64,000 nt of DNA, taken from positions 496,001-560,000 of the forward strand of contig NZ_JAIVLR010000001.1 in NCBI RefSeq assembly GCF_020524765.1, written 5' to 3'. Both the position numbers and the translations under genes were made by a program. Positions 56,221 through 64,000 of this stretch are shown in pieces. This stretch comes from Qipengyuania gaetbuli. GTDB lineage: Bacteria; Pseudomonadota; Alphaproteobacteria; Sphingomonadales; Sphingomonadaceae. The first letter of the stretch is position 1; every line of letters begins with the position of its first letter. The notes below the pieces were generated by a model. The model was not told the DNA's origin and made no database searches. It worked only from the letters and a program-made list of their open reading frames with translations.

Positions 56221-57444
56221 ATGCATTCTGCCATGCGAGCGATCGGCTCGGCGCTTCTGCTGTGCGCTGCCGGAACTGGCGCGATGACTGCCGTGCACGC
56301 ACAGCAGGCGGACGCTCCACAGGTCCGCGCGAGGGACCTCGGCGTCCCTTTCGACGGCACTCCCGGCCCCCTCAACGCCATCACCGATGTCGCCGGTATC
56401 GAGGTCGGCCATACCACGCTGATTTCCGGCGATGGCGACCTCGTCGTCGGTAAAGGACCGGTCCGCACCGGCGTCACGGCAATCCTGCCGCGCGGGAAGA
56501 CCTATGACCCCGTGTTCGCAGGCTGGTACGCGCTCAACGGCAACGGCGAGCTGACCGGCACCACCTGGGTCGAGGAATCGGGCTGGCTGGAAGGTCCGGT
56601 GATGATCACCAATACCCACAGCGTCGGCACGGTCCGCGATGCGACGATCGAATGGGCGCACAAGCGCCGCTTCTTCGCCCCGCTTGCCGGCGAGCCCGAT
56701 ACCTTCTGGATGCTGCCCGTGGTCGGCGAGACCTATGACGGCGACCTCAGCGACATCAACGGCTTCCACGTAAAGAAGGACCACGTCTTCGCAGCGCTCG
56801 ACAATGCGGCTGGCGGCCGCGTGGCCGAAGGCAATGTGGGCGGTGGCACCGGCATGATCACCCACGGGTTCAAGGGCGGTATCGGCACCTCATCCCGCGT
56901 GGTGAAGGCGGCAGGAGAGGACTACACCGTCGGCGTGCTGGTCCAGTCGAACTACGGGATCAGGGACACCTTCATGGTGGCAGGCGTGCCGGTGGGCCGC
57001 GAGATTACCGACCTCACCACGACCTATGGCGATCACAACCAGGAAACCGGGTCGATCATCATCGTCGTCGCCACAAATGCGCCGCTGCTGCCGCACCAAT
57101 TGAAGCGCGTGGCCCAGCGCGCCACCATGGGTATCGCGCGCAACGGCTCCTTCGCCTCGAACGGTTCGGGCGACATCTTCATCGCCTTTTCCACCGGCAA
57201 TCCCGGCAAGTGGGGCCGAGAAGGCAGCGCGGAACTGACCAGCCTGTCAAACGACGCGCTGAGCCCGATTTTCCGCGCCACGGTCGAAGCCACCGAGGAA
57301 GCGGTGATCAACGCATTGGTCGCCGCGCGCACCATGACCGGGATCAACGGCAACACCGCCCACGCCCTGCCGCACGAGCGGCTGCGTGAGGTGCTGCGCA
57401 AATACGGGCGACTGGTGGAAACGGACGCTCCGGCGGCCGAGTAG
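56221..57444 (+). CDS. Secreted P1-family (DmpA-like) aminopeptidase
   Basis: 407 residues with a signal peptide (cleaved near VHAQQ). The family core is visible: VGHTTLISGDGDLVVGKGPVRTGVTAILPRG, NTHSVGTVRDA, GNVGGGTGM, and the nucleophile region RNGSFASNGSGDIFIAFST, where self-processing exposes the catalytic Ser. DmpA-type enzymes release N-terminal residues, including D-amino acids or beta-amino acids. It is convergent with ccrM, with three bases between stops. Confidence 0.88.
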   Translation: MHSAMRAIGSALLLCAAGTGAMTAVHAQQADAPQVRARDLGVPFDGTPGPLNAITDVAGIEVGHTTLISGDGDLVVGKGPVRTGVTAILPRGKTYDPVFAGWYALNGNGELTGTTWVEESGWLEGPVMITNTHSVGTVRDATIEWAHKRRFFAPLAGEPDTFWMLPVVGETYDGDLSDINGFHVKKDHVFAALDNAAGGRVAEGNVGGGTGMITHGFKGGIGTSSRVVKAAGEDYTVGVLVQSNYGIRDTFMVAGVPVGREITDLTTTYGDHNQETGSIIIVVATNAPLLPHQLKRVAQRATMGIARNGSFASNGSGDIFIAFSTGNPGKWGREGSAELTSLSNDALSPIFRATVEATEEAVINALVAARTMTGINGNTAHALPHERLREVLRKYGRLVETDAPAAE

Positions 57445-57447
57445 GCG

Positions 57448-59551
<2,104 letters not shown>

Positions 59552-59554
59552 GGG

Positions 59555-60178
59555 CTAGAGCAGCACCATCTGGCTGACCGGCGCGAAGCTGCGGCGGTGG
59601 AGCGGCGTGGGACCGTGGACGCGCAGCGCTTCCATGTGCTGGACCGAACCGTAGCCCTTGTTGCGGTCCCAGCCGTATTCGGGATGCGCCTCTGCCGCCT
59701 CGCACATCAGCCGGTCGCGGTATTCCTTGGCGAGGATGGAGGCGGCCGAAATGCAAGGCTCGGAGCCGTCGCCGCCGACGATGGCGCGGGCAGGCCAGCG
59801 CCAGTCCGCGCAGCGCCCGTGCGGCGTCTGGTTGCCGTCGATCAGCACTGCCTCGGGCTCGCTCCCCATGGCCTTCACCAGCCGCGAAACGGCCAGCGTC
59901 ATTGCCAGCATCGTCGCCTGGAAGATGTTGATCCGGTCGATCTCCTCGACATCGACCACGCCCAAACCCCATGCACAGTTATCGAGAATTTGCGGTTCCA
60001 GTGCGGAACGACGCGCTGCACTGAGCTTTTTGGAATCGTCGAGGCCTTGCGGACAGGGGTTGCAAAGCACCACCGCGGCAGCGACGACGGGACCAGCCAG
60101 TGGCCCGCGACCCGCCTCGTCGACCCCGACGACCAGCGGCGCGCAGCCAAGACCATGTTCGGGAGACGATGAAAACAT
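59555..60178 (-). CDS. rnhB: Ribonuclease HII
   Basis: 207 residues. It removes RNA primers and single ribonucleotides from DNA. GVDEAGRGPLAGPV has the first catalytic Asp-Glu, then GLDDSKKLSAARR, an ILIDG-like VLIDGNQ with Asp, and SAASILAKEYRD follow. The start ATG overlaps the start of the divergent sugar dehydrogenase gene (CATG); a start further downstream, nearer GVDEAG, is possible. It is convergent with the sulfotransferase gene. Confidence 0.95.
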   Translation of the reverse strand: MFSSSPEHGLGCAPLVVGVDEAGRGPLAGPVVAAAVVLCNPCPQGLDDSKKLSAARRSALEPQILDNCAWGLGVVDVEEIDRINIFQATMLAMTLAVSRLVKAMGSEPEAVLIDGNQTPHGRCADWRWPARAIVGGDGSEPCISAASILAKEYRDRLMCEAAEAHPEYGWDRNKGYGSVQHMEALRVHGPTPLHRRSFAPVSQMVLL

Positions 60179-61349
60179 GAAGCGCCTTACCTTGTTCGCC
60201 GCCACCCTACCCGGCGCCCTGCTGCTCGCAAGCTGCGGCAGCGGCTATTCCACCGATGGCGGAACGGAAGCGGCTTCGACGCCCGCACCGACCGACATCG
60301 AATTCGCAATCACCGAACACGGCAGCTTCAACGAACCATGGGCTTCGGCCTTCCTGCCCGGCACCGACCGCCTGTTCATCACCGAGAAGTCGGGCACGAT
60401 GAAGTTCGTCAATACGAAGGACGGCACCGTCGGCACGGTCAGCGGTCTTCCGGATGTCGACTACGGCGGCCAGGGCGGCCTTGGCGATGTCGCCTTCCTG
60501 CCGCGCGAGGCGCGCCTGCGTTCTGCCATGCGCACGATCTACCTCAGCTGGGCCGAGGCCGGTGAAGGCGACACCCGTGGGGCGGTCGTCGGGCGCGGCA
60601 ACATGATCTGCCCGACCACGAAAACCTGCGCGATTTCGGACCTCGAAGTGATCTGGCGCCAGATGCCCAAGGTGACCGGACGCGGGCACTATTCGCACCG
60701 CATCGCGGTCAGCCCTGACGGGCAGTATCTCTTCGTGACCAGCGGCGACCGCCAGAAGCAGGAGCCTGCACAGGACACCTCGAACACGCTGGGTTCGGTC
60801 GTGCGCCTGAACCTCGACGGCACGCCTGCCGCCGGCAATCCTCTCGCTGCGCAGGGCAGCCCGAGCGACGAGATCTGGTCGTGGGGCCATCGCAACCTGC
60901 TCGGCATCGATTTCGATTCCGAGGGCCGTCTCTGGGAAATCGAGCATGGTCCGGCGGGCGGTGACGAGCTGAACCTCGTCAAGAAGGGCCAGAACTACGG
61001 CTGGCCGGTCCGATCCAACGGCGACCAGTACAATGGCACCGAAATCCCCGATCACACGGCGGACGACGGGTTCACCAAGTTCGCGATCAACTGGACCCCG
61101 GTCATCGCGCCGGGCAACATGACCTTCTACCGCGGCGATCTCTTCCCCGGCCTGAAGGGCGACCTGCTCATCTCCGGCCTCAAGACCGAAGCGCTCGTCC
61201 GCGTCGCCATCGACGGCGAAAGCGCCCGCGAAGTCGCCCGCTATCCGATGGGCAAACGCATCCGTTCGGTAATCGAAGGACCCGACGGCGCGCTGTGGGC
61301 TCTGGAAGACGGCGAAGGCGGCCGCCTGCTGGAGCTTCGCCCCAAGTAA
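60177..61349 (+). CDS. PQQ-dependent sugar dehydrogenase, lipoprotein
   Basis: 390 residues of the Asd/YliI-type soluble glucose-dehydrogenase fold. A lipobox LLLASC gives lipid attachment at about Cys19. NEPWASAFLPG, GRGHYSHRIAVSPDGQYLFV (catalytic His region), WGHRNLLGID and EHGPAGGDELN are family marks. It would oxidise aldose sugars in the periplasm using PQQ and pass electrons to the respiratory chain. The first base of the ATG lies inside the rnhB start. Confidence 0.9.
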   Translation: MKRLTLFAATLPGALLLASCGSGYSTDGGTEAASTPAPTDIEFAITEHGSFNEPWASAFLPGTDRLFITEKSGTMKFVNTKDGTVGTVSGLPDVDYGGQGGLGDVAFLPREARLRSAMRTIYLSWAEAGEGDTRGAVVGRGNMICPTTKTCAISDLEVIWRQMPKVTGRGHYSHRIAVSPDGQYLFVTSGDRQKQEPAQDTSNTLGSVVRLNLDGTPAAGNPLAAQGSPSDEIWSWGHRNLLGIDFDSEGRLWEIEHGPAGGDELNLVKKGQNYGWPVRSNGDQYNGTEIPDHTADDGFTKFAINWTPVIAPGNMTFYRGDLFPGLKGDLLISGLKTEALVRVAIDGESAREVARYPMGKRIRSVIEGPDGALWALEDGEGGRLLELRPK

Positions 61350-61399
61350 GGCGAAATTGATCGACTCATGGCGTGCGCGGCCCTAAGCGCCGCGCCGCC

Positions 61400-61933
61400 A
61401 TGGCGACCATCGTCCCCCTATCCGCGATCGACCCTGCGCTGGTCGAAGAGCTGCTCGACGCAGCCTTCGGCGATCAGCGTCACGCCCGCACCGCCTACCG
61501 CATCCGCGAGGGCATGGAGGCACTCGACGCGCTCAGCTTCGCCGCGCTGGACGAGGATGACTATCTCGCCGGCACGATCCAGCTGTGGCCGGTGGCGCTG
61601 ACCGACCCGGAAGGTCGCCCCCACCCGATGATCATGGTCGGCCCCGTCGCCGTCATGCCCGGACGGCAGGGCGAAGGTTTCGGCAAGGCCCTGATGGCCG
61701 CCAGCCTCGGCGCGGTGGAAAGCGGTTTCGAAACCGGCGCCGCTCCGCTGCCGCAGGTGATGATCGGCGATCCCGACTATTACGACCGCTGGGCTTTCAC
61801 CGCCCAGCATACGGGCGGCTGGCACTGCCCCGGCCCCTATGAGCAGCACCGCCTGCTGGCCCGCACGAGCAATCCCGCAGTCCTGCCGCGCGAAGGCATG
61901 CTCGGGCCCTGGCCCGGTCAGCTCGCGGGATAG
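61400..61933 (+). CDS. GNAT-family N-acetyltransferase
   Basis: 177 residues. The acetyl-CoA site is PVAVMPGRQGEGFGKALMAA near residue 80, a Q/R-x-x-G-x-G/A type motif. IGDPDYYDRWAF follows and is typical of the YhbS-like subgroup. The substrate is unknown. The start is chosen as MATIVPLSAID; an upstream GTG would add nine residues. No strong ribosome-binding site is seen. Confidence 0.85.
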   Translation: MATIVPLSAIDPALVEELLDAAFGDQRHARTAYRIREGMEALDALSFAALDEDDYLAGTIQLWPVALTDPEGRPHPMIMVGPVAVMPGRQGEGFGKALMAASLGAVESGFETGAAPLPQVMIGDPDYYDRWAFTAQHTGGWHCPGPYEQHRLLARTSNPAVLPREGMLGPWPGQLAG

Positions 61934-61971
61934 GTTGCACCGCAAGCCGCATCGCCCCAAGTAAGGCGGCG

Positions 61972-62520
61972 ATGGTCTATACCCCGCCTCCCGAACTCGC
62001 CGGTCTCTCGCTCGCCCAGATTGCGGAGCAGGTCGCGGCACGCAAGCTGCCTCCGGTCGAGCAATGGACGCCCGAACAGGTGGGCGAGAGCCACATGCGC
62101 ATCCTTGCCGACGGGACCTGGCTGCACGAGGGAAGCCCGATCTCCCGCCCCGCCATGGTGCGCGCCTTCGCCGGCCTGCTACGCCGCGAGGACGACGGCA
62201 GCTATTGGCTGGTAACGCCCTTCCAGAAGCTGGCGATCGAAGTGGAAGATGCCTGCTTCATCGCCACCGACGTTTCCGAGACCGAGGGCAATCTCGCCTT
62301 TCGCATCAATACCGACGAACTGGTCGTGGCCGGTCCCGACAACGCCATACGCGCCGCGGGCGATCCCGACGCGCCGGCGATCTACCTCCATGTCCGGCGC
62401 GGCTGCGAGGCGCGGCTGAACCGTTCGACCTACGAACAGCTTGCGCGCATCGCTCTGGAGCATGGCGACGATTGGACCGTGTCCAGCGGGGGCGAGGCTT
62501 TCTCGCTGGTACCTGCATGA
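61972..62520 (+). CDS. DUF1285-domain protein
   Basis: 182 residues matching the DUF1285 pattern: RILADGTWLHEGSPISRPAMVRAFAGLLRRE and YWLVTPFQKLAIEVEDACF. Its function is unknown. It is the first of a coupled run with the NUDIX hydrolase (ATGA overlap) and CCA-transferase genes, an order conserved in alphaproteobacteria, which hints at a link to nucleotide or RNA metabolism. TAAGGCGG lies before the ATG. Confidence 0.9.
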   Translation: MVYTPPPELAGLSLAQIAEQVAARKLPPVEQWTPEQVGESHMRILADGTWLHEGSPISRPAMVRAFAGLLRREDDGSYWLVTPFQKLAIEVEDACFIATDVSETEGNLAFRINTDELVVAGPDNAIRAAGDPDAPAIYLHVRRGCEARLNRSTYEQLARIALEHGDDWTVSSGGEAFSLVPA

Positions 62521-63110
62521 GCGTGATGTTCGACCGCCTGACCCATCTGTTCCAGCGGGGCCACGCCGCGCCTTCGCCCGAACTTCTGACCGATGCGCGT
62601 TTCGCCGATCTCGATCGAACGGCCGATGCAGCTGTGCTGATCGCTGTGACCGAGCGGGAAGACCCGACTGTCCTGCTCACCCAACGCCCACGCACCATGC
62701 GCGACCACCCTGGGCAGGTCGCTTTTCCGGGCGGCAAGCTCGACCACGGCGAAGACCCGGTCGAGGCTGCGCTGCGTGAAGCGTGGGAGGAGCTGGGCAT
62801 CGAGCGCGACCACGTGCGCATCATCGGCACGACCGACCGCTATCAGACCGGCACCGGCTTCGATATCACTCCGGTGCTTGCCACCGTGCCGCCCGACCTG
62901 CCCATCCGCCCCGACCCGCGCGAGGTGGAAAGCTGGTTCGAGGCACCGCTCTCGTTGCTGATGCAGCCCGAAAGCTGGCGCGAGAACGAGGTATTCTGGA
63001 AGGGCGCCATGCGCCGCTATTACGAACTCGATCACGAGGGCTACCGCATCTGGGGCGTGACCGCCGCGATCTGCATCAACCTGTCGCGGCGGCTGGCGTG
63101 GACGGACTGA
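62517..63110 (+). CDS. NUDIX hydrolase, CoA pyrophosphatase type
   Basis: 197 residues. The NUDIX box GGKLDHGEDPVEAALREAWEELGI is complete; before it TQRPRTMRDHPGQVAFPGGK is the CoA-pyrophosphatase (NudL/UPF0035) signature. It hydrolyses CoA or its oxidised forms to 3'-phospho-AMP and phosphopantetheine. It overlaps the DUF1285 stop by four bases and is followed by the CCA-transferase 19 bases later. Confidence 0.92.
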   Translation: MSVMFDRLTHLFQRGHAAPSPELLTDARFADLDRTADAAVLIAVTEREDPTVLLTQRPRTMRDHPGQVAFPGGKLDHGEDPVEAALREAWEELGIERDHVRIIGTTDRYQTGTGFDITPVLATVPPDLPIRPDPREVESWFEAPLSLLMQPESWRENEVFWKGAMRRYYELDHEGYRIWGVTAAICINLSRRLAWTD

Positions 63111-63129
63111 CCGCTCTAAAGGCACGCGC

Positions 63130-64000
63130 ATGAACCGCCTGCCGCAAACCGCCTGGACCAAGCGCAAGGACCTCGCCGCCCTCGTGGCCGCGCTGGGGCC
63201 CGACAACGCGCGCTATGTCGGCGGGGCGGTGCGCGACACGCTGCTCGGCAAGGACATCCACGACATCGACCTTGCGACACCGCTGCTGCCGCACGCGGTG
63301 ATCGACCGTTGCAAGGAAGCGGGCATCCGCACCGTGCCCACGGGCATCGATCACGGCACGGTGACCGCGATCCTCAAGGGCGGGCCGGTCGAAATCACCA
63401 CCTTGCGCCACGACGTGTCGACCGACGGCCGCCGGGCTACCGTGGCCTTTGCGACCGAGTGGCAGGAAGATGCGGCGCGCCGTGATTTCACGATCAACGC
63501 GCTCTACGCACATCCAGAAACGCTGGAGATCAGCGATTATTTCGGCGGACTTGCCGATCTCGATGAGCGCCACGTCCGCTTCATCGGGGACCCGCACGAA
63601 CGCATTCGCGAGGATCACCTGCGTATCCTCAGGTATTTCCGCTTCCAGGCGCGCTTCGGAGACGAGCCGAACGCGGAAGCGGTCGCGGCCTGCCAGGAAC
63701 TGGCGCACACGCTGAAGGGCCTGAGCCGCGAACGCGTGGCGATGGAACTGCTGGGCATTCTCTCCCTGCCGGACCCGCGCGGCGCGGTAGCGCTGATGGC
63801 GCAGCTCGGAGTGCTTGCTGTCATCCTGCCCGAGGCGCGCGAGCGCGAGCAGGCGGTCTTCGCTGCGCTTGTCTCACACGAGGCTGCAACCGGCACGCCG
63901 GGCGATCCCGTCCGACGCCTTGCGGCCCTGCTGCCGCCAATCCCTTCGGTTGCCGAGGCAGTAGCGGCCCGCCTGCGCCTCTCGCGTGCCCAGCGCGCCC
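63130..64000 (+). CDS. CCA tRNA nucleotidyltransferase (runs off the window)
   Basis: The first 290 residues of a class II nucleotidyltransferase that adds or repairs the 3' CCA of tRNA. YVGGAVRDTLLGKDIHDIDLAT carries the G-G-x-V-R-D and DxD catalytic motifs. WQEDAARRDFTINALY, DPHERIREDHLRILRYFRF and the following helical domain are the nucleotide-template and neck regions. The C-terminus lies beyond 64000. AAAGG precedes the ATG. Confidence 0.93.
   Translation, partial: MNRLPQTAWTKRKDLAALVAALGPDNARYVGGAVRDTLLGKDIHDIDLATPLLPHAVIDRCKEAGIRTVPTGIDHGTVTAILKGGPVEITTLRHDVSTDGRRATVAFATEWQEDAARRDFTINALYAHPETLEISDYFGGLADLDERHVRFIGDPHERIREDHLRILRYFRFQARFGDEPNAEAVAACQELAHTLKGLSRERVAMELLGILSLPDPRGAVALMAQLGVLAVILPEAREREQAVFAALVSHEAATGTPGDPVRRLAALLPPIPSVAEAVAARLRLSRAQRA

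Overview
The window is GC-rich chromosome from an alphaproteobacterium, most likely a marine member of the Erythrobacteraceae (Sphingomonadales). This is an inference from gene content: a CcrM-type GANTC methylase, three TonB-dependent receptors, a three-piece PntAA/PntAB/PntB transhydrogenase preceded by a tiny aa3-oxidase subunit IV gene, the infA-maf-RNase E/G-yacG-tRNA-Phe cluster and a DUF1285-NUDIX-CCA-transferase run. There are no rRNA genes, no CRISPR array and no prophage.

Layout. 1-4.0 kb: N-terminal part of a TonB receptor, then infA-maf-RNase E/G-yacG-tRNA-Phe(GAA). 4.0-16.6 kb: housekeeping genes (HPr-kinase-like protein, NhaP antiporter, acetyltransferase, purC, lipid-kinase-like gene, second TonB receptor, purSQ, a GGDEF-EAL protein, glmS). 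17.0-26.0 kb: an AT-richer accessory island of glycan-type genes (GT2, GT-C membrane transferase, two methyltransferases, a flippase-like membrane protein, a GT4) with one decayed and one apparently intact IS3-family element. 26.3-28.3 kb: orphan cpaF and an entericidin-like lipoprotein. 28.3-42.8 kb: a long leftward stretch with dgt, an epimerase-like protein, an ABA4-like membrane protein, an acyl-CoA ligase, an unusual Asp/Glu-racemase homologue, an uncharacterised secreted set (di-CxxCH protein, parallel beta-helix protein, TPR protein, hydrolase) and the pnt operon. 43.0-46.3 kb: a sigma-54-activator-like response regulator, an SDR enzyme and folP.

46.5-54.4 kb is the most interesting accessory segment. 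A Slam-like outer-membrane protein (DUF560) lies directly downstream of a TbpB-like lipoprotein with a 15-proline linker. A TonB-dependent receptor is divergent from them, and a membrane-anchored winged-helix/TPR regulator converges on the receptor, sharing its stop codons. A glycine-rich propeller-like lipoprotein and a translationally coupled small secreted protein follow. Together this reads as an uncharacterised surface-lipoprotein/TonB uptake system; its ligand cannot be read from sequence.

54.5-64 kb: flavin monooxygenase, P1-family peptidase, ccrM, sulfotransferase, rnhB, PQQ sugar dehydrogenase, acetyltransferase, DUF1285, NUDIX hydrolase and a truncated CCA-transferase. The ccrM upstream region carries seven GANTC sites within 152 bp and a perfect DnaA box, which suggests control of the methylase by methylation state and possibly DnaA.

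Start codons were chosen from signal peptides, ribosome-binding sites and overlaps. Function calls are by recognition of motifs and family patterns, without database searches.
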